Assembly (NCBI GenBank): GCA_027036135.1
Contig: JALVSY010000016.1
Span: 248,001 to 312,000 of the forward strand
Source: Pyrodictiaceae archaeon
GTDB lineage: Archaea > Thermoproteota > Thermoprotei_A > Sulfolobales > Pyrodictiaceae
Reading direction: 5' to 3'
Length of the DNA stretch: 64,000 nt
Each line of letters starts with the position of its first letter. Position 1 is the first letter of the stretch. Both the position numbers and the translations under genes were made by a program. Below, in pieces: positions 9,741 through 18,002 of this stretch. The notes under the pieces are model-generated. The model did not search any database. It was given only the letters and a program-made list of their open reading frames with translations, and had not been told where the DNA came from.

Positions 9741-10490
9741 CTATGCCTTACCGCTGAGTAGGATCCGCTTTAACCACTCGTAGTATCTTTTCTCAAGGCC
9801 GAGAAACTCTAGTTTCTTCAACACCTTGTCAATATCGTATTTGACTCGGTAATGCCTCGTCTCCAGGGTTTCAGTATCAAGTATCATGTATGAAGCCGTG
9901 GGAATCCCGTCCCTTGGCTGACCAACACTTCCCGGATTAACCACAACTAGATCATTCACACATAGCCTGAACGGTATATGGGTATGCCCAACAACGACTA
10001 CGTCAGCGCTGACCAGGCGTCCTCTCTTCCCAAGCCTCATACTAAGAACCGATAAATGTTCCAGGATCTTCTCCTCGGGCATATCGGGTCTAAGATAACC
10101 ATATAGAGGACTAAGAGGCGATCCATGAACAATGTAGAACACGCGATCACTTATCTGGATTCGTTGCTTAATGGGCAGCGACCTAAGCCACTCCACCTGG
10201 TCACGGTTTAGTAACTTTAGCGAAATGTTCTCCCGGGTATAAACGCTGAGCTCATGGATTCTCGGATCACAAAAACAATCAACACCAAAAGCAACAGCGT
10301 TGTCATGATTACCTCTAACTATTATCCTTGGCTCGAGTTCCCTAATAGTATCTACTACTACGTGCGGCTCCGGGCCATAGTCCACGAGATCGCCTAGAAC
10401 CCATACCTCATCCCAGCCCCTAGCATGCTCAAGCACTGCTCTTAGTGCATCAGCGTTACCATGTATATCTGATAAAACGAGAACCCTCAC
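9741..10490 (-). CDS. Calcineurin-like phosphoesterase (YfcE/MJ0936 type)
   Basis: Binuclear-metal phosphoesterase, 249 residues. Metal ligands appear in order: D8 and H10 (SDIHGN), D34 (GDLVDYG), N61-H62-D63 (RGNHD), HGS near 123 and GHTH near 171. The short single-domain form resembles archaeal phosphodiesterases acting on cyclic nucleotides or general phosphodiesters; the physiological substrate is unknown. Its start overlaps the stop of the molybdenum-protein gene upstream by four bases (ATGA type), so the two are probably translated together, an association I cannot explain from known pathways. Confidence 0.88.
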   Translation of the reverse strand: MRVLVLSDIHGNADALRAVLEHARGWDEVWVLGDLVDYGPEPHVVVDTIRELEPRIIVRGNHDNAVAFGVDCFCDPRIHELSVYTRENISLKLLNRDQVEWLRSLPIKQRIQISDRVFYIVHGSPLSPLYGYLRPDMPEEKILEHLSVLSMRLGKRGRLVSADVVVVGHTHIPFRLCVNDLVVVNPGSVGQPRDGIPTASYMILDTETLETRHYRVKYDIDKVLKKLEFLGLEKRYYEWLKRILLSGKA

Positions 10491-11557
10491 GGTCTCATCC
10501 CCTTCCTCTCGGGTGGTAGGCGACGAGGTTCTCCTACCAATTTTCTTGCTGAGACTATTACTGGGTTCCTTATCTTAAAGCGCTCCTCAGCGCTTACTAG
10601 GCCTCTCTCGTGGTAAGCTAGCGATTCCCAGAACCCGTCCTCGTATTCGCTGAGGAGTACTATCTCAGTTATCCACTTGGCTGCCTTCCAGCCATAGAGG
10701 CTTGGGAAGAAGAGCCTAGCGGGGAAACCATGCTCCCTTGCTAAAGGCCTATCATCTACATGTGTTATCACTGCACCCTCTTCGGTAGCGATGCTCAATG
10801 GAACTATTGATGCATAGCCCCATGGATTCCGGGCTGCTAGCCACTTAGCCGAGCTAGCCACGCCTACTTCCTCCAGCAGCTCTGAGAGCCACACACCCCG
10901 CCACTGGTGCTTTCCTGTGCTCCAGCCCGTGACGCAGTGAAACTCGTACTCGCTGAGCAACCTGCTACGCCTAACAAGCTCCTCGTAGCTAAGTGTCTTG
11001 GGGGAAGAGACCTCGCCACTTATCCTTAGCCGCCACCCATTAATGCTTATCTCGGGGATTCCCTCAGCAACATAAACTATGAAGCGGGGTACTGTTATCT
11101 GGCCAGATGCTGTCTTAGAGCCTCTCGGCTCTAGGAAAACCGTGCCTATTGTATTGCCCTTCCTGACCACTTTCTCCGCCCCGAGCTTCTCGGCAACAAT
11201 GCTACTAATCTTGCTAGAGATGCCTGCCTCCAGAGCTCCAGACACATTTACCACATAGCCCCCGCTCTCAACTACCCTCAGCTCACCAATCGAGTCATTC
11301 CCGATTCTCAGAGGGTATGCATAGAGGTTGAAGCGCCTACCTATGTACTCCCAGTGAACACTATCAATACCTATCCCTAGCTCAGCGCCAAGGGTGTCTG
11401 CTAGAAACGTGGTTGCTTTCTTAGCGACCATCGTAATATCATTGTACCTCTCTACATTGTCTATGTCAACTGTGCACTCAAAACTATAAGGCACCAGAGT
11501 ACCAGCCATCAAGATACCGTTGTAGCGTACCAGGCAACCCAGTACGTCGCGATACAA
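10487..11557 (-). CDS. YedY/sulfite oxidase-like molybdopterin protein with extra N-terminal domain
   Basis: Residues from about 160 to 356 form an oxidoreductase molybdopterin-binding domain of the sulfite oxidase/YedY (MsrP) group: Cys208 in EFHCVTGWST is the expected molybdenum ligand, followed by HQWRGVWLSELL, a WLAARNPWGY stretch and a GFPARLFFPSLYGWKAAKW segment typical of the cofactor pocket. Residues 1-150 are a separate alpha/beta region I do not recognise. No Tat or other signal peptide is visible, so unlike YedY it may be cytoplasmic. The annotated TTG start is weak; ATG at 11509 (residue 17) is an alternative. It overlaps the downstream phosphoesterase by four bases. No cofactor biosynthesis gene is nearby. 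Confidence 0.8.
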   Translation of the reverse strand: MYRDVLGCLVRYNGILMAGTLVPYSFECTVDIDNVERYNDITMVAKKATTFLADTLGAELGIGIDSVHWEYIGRRFNLYAYPLRIGNDSIGELRVVESGGYVVNVSGALEAGISSKISSIVAEKLGAEKVVRKGNTIGTVFLEPRGSKTASGQITVPRFIVYVAEGIPEISINGWRLRISGEVSSPKTLSYEELVRRSRLLSEYEFHCVTGWSTGKHQWRGVWLSELLEEVGVASSAKWLAARNPWGYASIVPLSIATEEGAVITHVDDRPLAREHGFPARLFFPSLYGWKAAKWITEIVLLSEYEDGFWESLAYHERGLVSAEERFKIRNPVIVSARKLVGEPRRLPPERKGMRP

Positions 11558-11674
11558 AAATAATTACACCTCTAGGACAAGGCTTTTCTCCCTCAGCACC
11601 ACTAATCCGCTTTTCGTAACAGGCCAGCCGAATCACTACCAGCGGTATAGCTAGGCTAGGGGTGGCTCGACGCA

Positions 11675-12547
11675 GTGAACAAGTGTACAAGAATAGGAGA
11701 TGTACTAGTATGTGTGGGCGATATGAGAACAAATACAACCATAGTCAGGGACATAGTCATTGACGCTTCTCTCCCCCTTGCAAGGCTCCTAGCCAAGCCA
11801 CGCCTCCTGCTACTAACACATGGCCATGCTGACCACTTTAGGTATGCTCATGAATACCGTGGCTCGGGCATAGTCGTTGCTGCTCCTCGACACTGCCTAC
11901 CCCTTGTGGAGAACCCTGCAATTAACCAAATGGCCACTATCGGGTGGGCTGGCCCTATTGATGAGGAGCTCGTTACAAGGTACTTTGTCGGGAGAGGAGT
12001 AAGAGTTGATATAATCCTCGAGCCCGGCCAAGTAACCAATGGAGTTGAGGCATTAGCAGCACCGGGCCACACCCCTGGCCACCTCGTCTACCTCGCCGAG
12101 ACAAGGAATGCACGGGTACTAGTGGCAGGCGATACCGTGCTTGGCGAGGACTATCTAGAGAAGACACCGCTCCCTTATCATACCAGTACGCTGTGGCTTG
12201 AGGGGAGCCTCAACAGGATCAAGAGTCTGGATATTGATGTCCTTGTGCCAGGCCACGGGGAGGTAGCTATTGGTAAGCGAGAGGCTCGTAGACTAGTTGA
12301 AGCAAACTTGTCAAAGATCGAGTCAATGCTGCGCTTAGTGGAGAGCGTCCTACCTGGTTCCAGCGAGGACCCAGTCTATGTAGACGAGGTTGTTGCGAGG
12401 ATTGCTGAGAAACTGGGCTATACTCGTAGTAAGAGAGCGTACTCAGCGCTATCGCCCACTATCCGTGCACTCTTGTTAGCGTTAAAGCATAGGGGGCTCG
12501 CAGAATCAATACCATACAAAGGGGTACTAGCGTGGAGAAGAAAATAG
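11675..12547 (+). CDS. MBL-fold metallo-hydrolase
   Basis: Metallo-beta-lactamase superfamily hydrolase of 290 residues. The zinc motif THGHADH is near residues 48-54, followed by APGHTPGH (third ligand His), AGDTVLG (bridging Asp) and VPGHGE near the end of the fold. The C-terminal 60-70 residues form a helical, winged-helix-like tail as in the LACTB2/glyoxalase II-like group. GTG start at 11675 has AGGGGTGG 10 bases upstream. The downstream radical SAM gene overlaps its last 16 bases, indicating one transcript. Substrate unknown; hydrolysis of a thioester, RNA or phosphodiester are all possible for this family. Confidence 0.85.
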   Translation: MNKCTRIGDVLVCVGDMRTNTTIVRDIVIDASLPLARLLAKPRLLLLTHGHADHFRYAHEYRGSGIVVAAPRHCLPLVENPAINQMATIGWAGPIDEELVTRYFVGRGVRVDIILEPGQVTNGVEALAAPGHTPGHLVYLAETRNARVLVAGDTVLGEDYLEKTPLPYHTSTLWLEGSLNRIKSLDIDVLVPGHGEVAIGKREARRLVEANLSKIESMLRLVESVLPGSSEDPVYVDEVVARIAEKLGYTRSKRAYSALSPTIRALLLALKHRGLAESIPYKGVLAWRRK

Positions 12548-13610
12548 GGCCCCGGGCTAGGCTCTGGAAACCCCTACTCGGCAAACCTGGTTTCGTCCAA
12601 TGCCTCGTCTGCGAGAGAAGATGCCCTATAGCCCCGGGTTCTCGCGGCGCTTGCGGCAACTACGTGAACGCTAGGAGTGAGCTACGCCACCTGGGCTACG
12701 GGAGGCTAAGTGCTATCAAGAGCCGGCCTATCGAGATAAAGCCCCTCTTCCACTACTGGCCCAATAGCACCGCGCTGACCTTCTCCGGTGGGGCTGCAAC
12801 TTCTACTGTCCATGGTGCCAGAACCACCTACTAAGCTTCCGCCACCCGGGGCCAGAGGACCCAGTAGTTGAGCCAGCAACACTGATCCGTGAAGCACTGC
12901 GCAGCGATGACGAGGGCCTTTGCGCGAGCTTCAATGAGCCAGCAACCCTCTTCGACTACCTACTTGATGTTTTCGAGCTAGCTAAGAAGAAGGGACTCTA
13001 CGGCTCAATAGTAACTAATGGATACTTCACTCCCAGGGCAATAGATATGCTCGTAGAAGCCGGTGTCGATGGGTGGAGCATCGATATCAAGGGCTGCCCA
13101 AAGCTAAGAGAAAAGAAGATACTCGTGCCGATAAACCACGAGTACGTGTTTAGGAATGCCCGCCGAGTCCTAGATCACGGCGGCCACGTAGAAATGGTCC
13201 ACCTGGTAGTAACTGGTGCAAACGATGACTCGGAGTGCTTTGAGTGGATAATAGACAAGCACATAGAGTACCTAGGACATAGTACACCGCTTCACATCAA
13301 CCGGTACTATCCCGCTCATCATTGGAGAGAGCCGCCGACACAGGTTGAGAAGCTCCTAGAGTGGCGCAGAAAAGCGCTACGAGAAGGCATAGAGTATGTC
13401 TACATCGGTAATCTAGGGGACCCAGAGCTAGAGACCACGCGGTGCCCGAGATGCGGAAAAGTACTGATAAGGCGAGAGGGCTATCGCGTCACCTACTTCG
13501 CCCTAGACTGTAGCAACGGGAAATGCCGCTGCCCACGATGCGGCTACCCCGTGAATATCCGTGGCCGCTACATACCTGGTAAGCTATGGGTTCCCCGCAC
13601 GCTTCTCTAA
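12532..13610 (+). pseudogene. Radical SAM activating enzyme-like gene (AmrS/COG1180) with frameshift
   Basis: The first frame (GTG at 12532) codes for a Cys-rich start (CLVCERRCPIAPGSRGACG) and runs to LTFSGG, then leaves frame and stops at 12834. The continuation, CNFYCPWCQNHLLS with the CxxxCxxC cluster motif, is in the -1 frame from about 12795 and runs unbroken to 13610. One missing G at 12787-12788, or re-reading of T12789, restores the canonical SGWGCNFYCPWCQN. The joined protein would be about 359 residues and ends in a zinc ribbon (CPRCGK...CRCPRCG). Family members resemble the AmmeMemoRadiSam enzyme. Whether this is sequence error, decay or recoding cannot be told here. Confidence 0.82.
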
Positions 13611-13651
13611 CCACTCATAATGAGTGGTATCAAAGCTGGGTGACCCGGGCT

Positions 13652-14719
13652 ATGAGGAGCCAAGCACTACTCGTCATAGCCCTGGCCGCATTACTAGTCC
13701 TCGCTGCACTACTAGTGCTCAGCCACCACGGAGCCAGGGAGGCGACTACTCCTAGGCACCCCATTACCGCTGACCAGTATCAGCGCATCCTCGGAGTAGG
13801 CCTAGCTGTTGACTGGCTAAACTATAGGAGAGTTGAGCACTGGTACTTCTACTGGAGAAGCCACGGAGTAAGCATACCAGCAATGATAAGGGCCAAGGGC
13901 TTCACCCACGTAAGGATAAGGATAAGCGGCGACGTAGTAGCGAACAAGACGCTTCTCCACATGCTAAGAACAGTGGTAAATGATTGCCTAGGAGCTGGCC
14001 TAGTACCAGTCATAACCTATACCGCTCCGCGCCTAAGAGGAGGGGATCTCAGCTCCTCTGCCCAGAGACACTTTGTCCAATGGTGGGTAACTGTAGCCAA
14101 GTATCTCCGAGACGAGCCCTACCTAGTCTCATACGACTTAGTAATAGAGGGTAGCGGCGCTCTCAGAGACAAACAAGAGCTACTAAACAGGCTTTACAAC
14201 GAGACCATAGCCGCGATAAGGAGAATAGACCCCTACCGAGTAATCATCGTGACTCCCGCCAATACCTCGAGCCCTTTCAGCCTCAAATACCTCAGAATCC
14301 GCTTCGACAACTACACCATCGCTGAGTGGCACATATACGCGGGCGGGCCAAAAGGACCCCTACAGAAACCCTTTGATAAAGCCTTCATCAAGGCAGCGAT
14401 AGAGACCGCGCTCAACTGGTCCAAGGAGACACACGTACCCGTGTACATGGGTGCCTGGCGACCAAACAGGATACCAAAACATAATAAAGAGAGACTACCA
14501 GACGGAGCACCCCGTGGAAAATACACATTGAGCGTGGCAATCCAGTTCTCAAAATACATGGCAGAACAGCTATGCAGCCACCACATACCATTCACAGTGA
14601 ACGCAGACACGCTCTTCATAGACTACGAGAAACCAGGTTGGTACCCCAGCCAAGAACCAATAATAAACACGATAATCAACACATGCAAAGCCATAGAGAC
14701 CAACGAGGAAAAGCACTAG
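13652..14719 (+). CDS. Membrane-anchored GH5-like (beta/alpha)8 protein, nucleophile missing
   Basis: Start set at ATG 13652 because GGTGA lies 8 bases upstream; a longer frame from 13586 would overlap the previous gene. The 355 residues begin with a hydrophobic signal anchor (about 3-24), so the rest is extracellular. The domain resembles glycoside hydrolase family 5: LGVGLAVDWLNYR, a GFTHVRIRI strand, SYDLVIEGSG where a GH5 NEP motif would put the acid/base Glu, and EWHIYAGG. The strand that normally ends in GEFG reads VPVYMGAW, so the nucleophile Glu seems replaced by Ala. It may be a sugar-binding or altered enzyme. The overall GH5 link is by eye. Confidence 0.6.
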   Translation: MRSQALLVIALAALLVLAALLVLSHHGAREATTPRHPITADQYQRILGVGLAVDWLNYRRVEHWYFYWRSHGVSIPAMIRAKGFTHVRIRISGDVVANKTLLHMLRTVVNDCLGAGLVPVITYTAPRLRGGDLSSSAQRHFVQWWVTVAKYLRDEPYLVSYDLVIEGSGALRDKQELLNRLYNETIAAIRRIDPYRVIIVTPANTSSPFSLKYLRIRFDNYTIAEWHIYAGGPKGPLQKPFDKAFIKAAIETALNWSKETHVPVYMGAWRPNRIPKHNKERLPDGAPRGKYTLSVAIQFSKYMAEQLCSHHIPFTVNADTLFIDYEKPGWYPSQEPIINTIINTCKAIETNEEKH

Positions 14720-14792
14720 AAACAATATAACCAGGACAACAAGACTACAACAACATACACGGCGGCCCGCCAACCAGCCATGGACTAGGACT

Positions 14793-14870
<78 letters not shown>

Positions 14871-15012
14871 CGCTTTGTCGCTTTTGACGTATTGGCGTTT
14901 GCTCGTTCCTGGCTCTCTACGCTCCACTGTTTCTGCTGCCGATCAAGCATTGAACCAGTAATGCAACTATTACTCATACTGCTGCAACCTTAAATTTCCA
15001 GCAGTTAAGACA

Positions 15013-15384
15013 TCACGGTGTGAGTGGGTGTAGCTCTATAGCGGCGGACGTAACTATTGCTAGAACATGCCTCCTTTCAAGCACTTCTAGGGCCTTTACT
15101 ATGTTTCTGGCGAGTTTCTCGACGTTATCCCTTTTTACCGGCTCAGCGACATAGATAAGCCCGTACCTTATCCTCCTCCTTAGGTTCGTTTCCAGGAAGT
15201 CACTGTCTCTCGTCAATACCGCTCTTCCATCACTGTTAGCCAGGTCTACCACTTCCCTATCGCTTATGCCTCGATAGCGGGTCTCGGGAATCCATACTAC
15301 GTCGAGCCCCATGCTCCTAAGGAGCCTTACGAGCGGCCAGGGTATATTCTCGTCAGCTAGAAGCTTCGGCTGCGACCACCTCAA
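15013..15384 (-). CDS. DUF5615 PIN-like toxin
   Basis: A 123-residue PIN-like nuclease of the DUF5615 group: LLADENIPWPLVRLLR at the N terminus (conserved Asp-Glu-Asn), then a VLTRDSDFLETN segment with the second pair of acidic residues, the typical pattern of these Mut7-C-like toxins. The start overlaps the end of the DUF433 gene by 32 bases, the standard antitoxin-first order. It likely cleaves RNA when freed from the partner; that role comes from the family, not from this sequence. Confidence 0.85.
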   Translation of the reverse strand: MRWSQPKLLADENIPWPLVRLLRSMGLDVVWIPETRYRGISDREVVDLANSDGRAVLTRDSDFLETNLRRRIRYGLIYVAEPVKRDNVEKLARNIVKALEVLERRHVLAIVTSAAIELHPLTP

Positions 15385-15595
15385 CCTTCCTTAGGGTCTC
15401 CAGGGCATACCTTAGCGCCTCGTAAACAGCCTCCACGGGTATCCTGTAGTTCTCAGCAACCTCCTCAACACTCCAACCATTAGCCAGCGCCTCTAAGATA
15501 TCATCAACGGTTATACGGGTTCCCTTGACCGTGGGTCTCCCACCACGCCTACCCGGGACTATCTCGAGCCACCTATACCCTGGCAGCGTTACCAT
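15353..15595 (-). CDS. DUF433 antitoxin
   Basis: An 80-residue DUF433 protein: GRPTVKGTRITVDDILEAL followed by GWSVEEVAENYRIPVEAVYEAL, which is the winged-helix DNA-binding pattern of the family. It is the upstream gene of a DUF433-DUF5615 pair, overlapping the toxin start, and presumably represses its own promoter in the 15596-15650 region and neutralises the toxin. Confidence 0.88.
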   Translation of the reverse strand: MVTLPGYRWLEIVPGRRGGRPTVKGTRITVDDILEALANGWSVEEVAENYRIPVEAVYEALRYALETLRKVEVVAAEASS

Positions 15596-16105
15596 CTTCC
15601 AGGCACCTCCATGTCCTGCTCCAGCTAGGAAGGTAGTATATAGTATAGCGCTATATCCTTGTGTTTATGTGGTAGAAGACTCACTTATTTTTGCTTGCAC
15701 TTCTTTTCTTTATTCTGTTAATAATTCAGGTCCTCTACATTCTAGTCCCGGTTTTCGTGTGCAATAAGCGTTCTCTGTGATTACAATAACTCTACCCCTG
15801 GGCCCGTCTGCGGGGACGGGCACGCTCCTATATCAAGACTACATGTTGTACATTATTGGTCTGGGCAAGTGTAGAGCCGGCTCTCAGGCCTCAACGCCCC
15901 TCTCTACAACCCTCTGTAGGGCCTCACCAATACGGGGCCTCCAGGCACAGTAGCCTCGTGCCAACATGAGCAGCACCTCTACAGCTGACCACGAAGCCCT
16001 CTATTACAAGATTATTCGGGCAAGTCTTAGGGCAGGCTGAAGCACCAGCTATAATAATCTCAGCCGAACGTAACTAATAGTAAGGGAAGATTAATGTTTC
16101 TAAGC
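15596..16105. other. 510-base gap without a credible gene
   Basis: Only short broken frames on both strands. It holds a hairpin with stem GCCCGTC/GACGGGC (15802-15808 with 15815-15821) and a 10-base copy (15798-15807) of the sequence at the 5' end of tRNA-Arg (14791-14800), possibly chance. The composition between 15860 and 16020 looks like worn coding sequence, but I cannot name a source. Confidence 0.5.
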
Positions 16106-16417
16106 TTAGCGGGAATACTGGGTATAGGATACTGAAGTATATCGTTGAGAAGTATGCCGTAGGAAGGTTATTTGCTTATCAAGCCCTCTAAGCGTTTCCC
16201 TGACCCTTTCCGGCTTCTTCTTTAGCTCGTAGGCTCTCATACCCGTCAAGAGCTTGATGAGAACGAACAATACCTCTGAGAATACAACACTATTAATAAC
16301 GCTATTAATATAGCCTATTGTTTCGCCGCTAAGCACGGATTCTAAGACTCTTTTAGCTGCTAAGTCACCAGCATAGTATCTAATTATAACGTTGGAGTCA
16401 ATAAAGGCCGAACTCAT
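16106..16417 (-). CDS. vapC: Truncated VapC-type PIN toxin
   Basis: The N-terminal half is a PIN domain: FIDSNVIIRYYAGD with the first catalytic Asp, and VFSEVLFVL with the conserved Glu. After about residue 80 the sequence becomes unlike PIN (KQITFLRHTSQRYTS...) and stops at 103 residues, so the C-terminal acidic residues that complete the active site are missing. This looks like a frameshifted or deleted toxin that is no longer active. Its ATG overlaps the end of a small antitoxin gene by 20 bases. Confidence 0.7.
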   Translation of the reverse strand: MSSAFIDSNVIIRYYAGDLAAKRVLESVLSGETIGYINSVINSVVFSEVLFVLIKLLTGMRAYELKKKPERVRETLRGLDKQITFLRHTSQRYTSVSYTQYSR

Positions 16418-16574
16418 CCTCTGCCTCCCTTAAAGCCTTGTCGATCTTCTCCTTTTCCACCTTTATAGAGCCGAAAACTTCCTCAGCAATATCCTTGCCC
16501 AGTATCTTGATTATGACTACCTCCCCATCTCTTAACTCCTTTATTTTATTAAGAGGCTTGAAAACATCTCTCAT
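16398..16574 (-). CDS. vapB: VapB-like antitoxin (58 aa)
   Basis: A short frame from ATG 16574 to TGA 16398: begins MRDVFKPLNKIKELRDGEVV, then a beta strand (VVIIKILGKD) and a charged C-terminal helix (SIKVEKEKIDKALREAEDEF). Small size, charged helical tail and position directly ahead of and overlapping a PIN gene identify it as the antitoxin of that pair. The strand-forming N terminus suggests an AbrB-like or related fold rather than ribbon-helix-helix. The toxin is truncated, so this antitoxin may be a leftover. Confidence 0.7.
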   Translation of the reverse strand: MRDVFKPLNKIKELRDGEVVIIKILGKDIAEEVFGSIKVEKEKIDKALREAEDEFGLY

Positions 16575-17035
16575 ACTTGGCCCGTATAATCATAGACAAT
16601 CCGCCTACCTCCCTACACCTAACTATCCTCAATTAATAGTTAAATAGCTTTCACCATGATGTTTAAGCCGAGCACTAACGCCAAGGCTACTACTTCGCTC
16701 CACCTCTACTATTCTTCGTCCCCTCTACAAAATTCTCAACAACATTTGAATCCTCACCGCAACTGGCCTAAGATTAATACTAATTTCATGGGAACAACAG
16801 TGCCTAAGTGCTGGCCTTCAAAGCCGATAGTCCAGGGCTCGAATCCCAGCGTGTCCTGCCATAGTAGTAATCTCTTTGATACCCATATCAATGTCCAATA
16901 TAATATTTATCGTTTCATTTTATTTAAACTTAAATATTTGACAAGCTTACGGGAAGTTGAGGCTTTGATTGCTGTATAACTAGTGATTCTTATATACTAG
17001 TAGCCACATCTTATCCTACATGGTGTGTCTACCTT
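16575..17035. other. 460-base gap with a decayed tRNA
   Basis: No credible protein gene. AT-rich, with a tRNA-like remnant described separately (16808-16861). The last 60 bases before 17036 should hold the promoter of the vapBC pair; an AT-rich stretch (TTATATACTAG, about 16989-16999) is a reasonable TATA box. Confidence 0.5.
16808..16861 (+). pseudogene. Decayed tRNA, 3' half
   Basis: The stretch holds an anticodon-arm-like TGGC-CTTCAAA-GCC(G) segment, a T arm with one mismatch (CAGGG-CTCGAAT-CCCAG) and a 3' end GTGTCCTG-CCA. The bases just upstream (GGGAACAACAGTGCCTAAGTG, 16790 on) look like a collapsed 5' half without a D stem. As written the anticodon would be TCA. It cannot fold as a normal tRNA, so I read it as a dead copy or the relic of an integration site. 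Confidence 0.6.
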
Positions 17036-17266
17036 ATGGGTAGGTATGTTACTGTCTCCGCTAAGGTTAGGAGAGAGCTTCTAGAGGAGGCTAGACGGCT
17101 GAACATCAACGTCTCCGAGCTTATAAGGAGGGCTCTCGAGGAAGAGGTACGACAACGTAAGTTGATAAAGCTAGAGGAGAGGCTAAGAAGGAAGCACAGC
17201 ATACTCGCCAAGATAGATGTAAATGAAATAGTGAGGCTAATCCGGGAAGATAGGGAAACAAGATGA
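17036..17266 (+). CDS. vapB: VapB-type ribbon-helix-helix antitoxin
   Basis: A 76-residue protein with the MetJ/Arc/CopG pattern: beta strand RYVTVSAKVRRELLEEARR followed by helix INVSELIRRALEEEV, then a long basic and charged helix that would bind the toxin. The start of the toxin gene overlaps its stop by four bases. It should repress its own promoter and block the PIN nuclease. Confidence 0.88.
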   Translation: MGRYVTVSAKVRRELLEEARRLNINVSELIRRALEEEVRQRKLIKLEERLRRKHSILAKIDVNEIVRLIREDRETR

Positions 17267-17667
17267 CGAGGCCTATGTATCTGTTTGATGCCTCAAGCGT
17301 TGTTAGAGCGTTCAAAGAAGCTAAACTAGTGCCATTGGGTGGTCAGGCATTACAATGGCTAACAGTGTACGAGGTTCTTAACGCTTTTTGGAAAGAGGCC
17401 TATCTGTTGCACAGGCTTGACCCGGAGGAGGCTAGCTCCCTAGTTAGCGACTTTGCAGAACTAATCCAGGAGATGCTCATACTCGAGCCTATGGGCCTCG
17501 AGGGAGACATTTTCCGGATAGCAGTTTCTAAGGGGATAACAGTTTATGACGCATCCTACATAGCCCTAGCCGCAAAGCATAATCTAATACTTGTGACAGA
17601 GGACCAAAAATTATCTCGTACTGCGAGCAGCATGGTCAAGGTAGTGAGTCTAAGCGATATTACATAG
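17263..17667 (+). CDS. vapC: VapC-type PIN ribonuclease toxin
   Basis: An intact 134-residue PIN domain. LFDASSVVRAFKE carries the first Asp, TVYEVLNAFWKEA the conserved Glu, and VYDASYIALAAKHNLILVTEDQKL the second and third acidic positions. Translation is coupled to the antitoxin by an ATGA overlap. Known relatives cleave initiator tRNA or rRNA loops; the target here is unknown. This is the only pair of the three nearby modules with a complete PIN active site plus RHH antitoxin. Confidence 0.9.
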   Translation: MTRPMYLFDASSVVRAFKEAKLVPLGGQALQWLTVYEVLNAFWKEAYLLHRLDPEEASSLVSDFAELIQEMLILEPMGLEGDIFRIAVSKGITVYDASYIALAAKHNLILVTEDQKLSRTASSMVKVVSLSDIT

Positions 17668-18002
17668 GGTTGATAAATTTCCTTAACTAGGTCAGCACCG
17701 ATTAACACACTTATACTTTCTTTCACATTTCTCACGCTTATCGATACACCTATGTCTCTCGACCAAGCTGTTGAGACTCCTAGAAGATGTGTCGCTAAGC
17801 CCGTAAACCTGCAACAACTATGTAGCCGGGTGATACCAGGAGCCTCTGTAAGACAGCTATGGGGACGACCCCATGTACATCACCTGGGAACATCTTTAAT
17901 AATTCTCGTGAATTCTTATAGGCTCAACACTTATCCCATAGTTGGTGTAATAATTAGGGGCTTACCGGGTTGCTCTATAGTGGCTAGTTATTGTTTGCTC
18001 CA
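17668..18002. other. 335-base gap, nothing recognised
   Basis: Open frames here (for example plus strand 17752 into the next gene) have no homologue I recognise and run antisense into the GNAT gene, so I do not call them. The segment may be further eroded material of the toxin-antitoxin island. Confidence 0.45.

Noticed and set aside
12532-12834. Free-standing 100-residue protein
   Set aside because: It ends in frame-shifted sequence; the same DNA in the next frame continues the radical SAM motif.
15798-15821. Second tRNA start near 15.8 kb
   Set aside because: Only the first ten bases resemble tRNA-Arg; the rest folds as a simple hairpin without D, anticodon or T arms.
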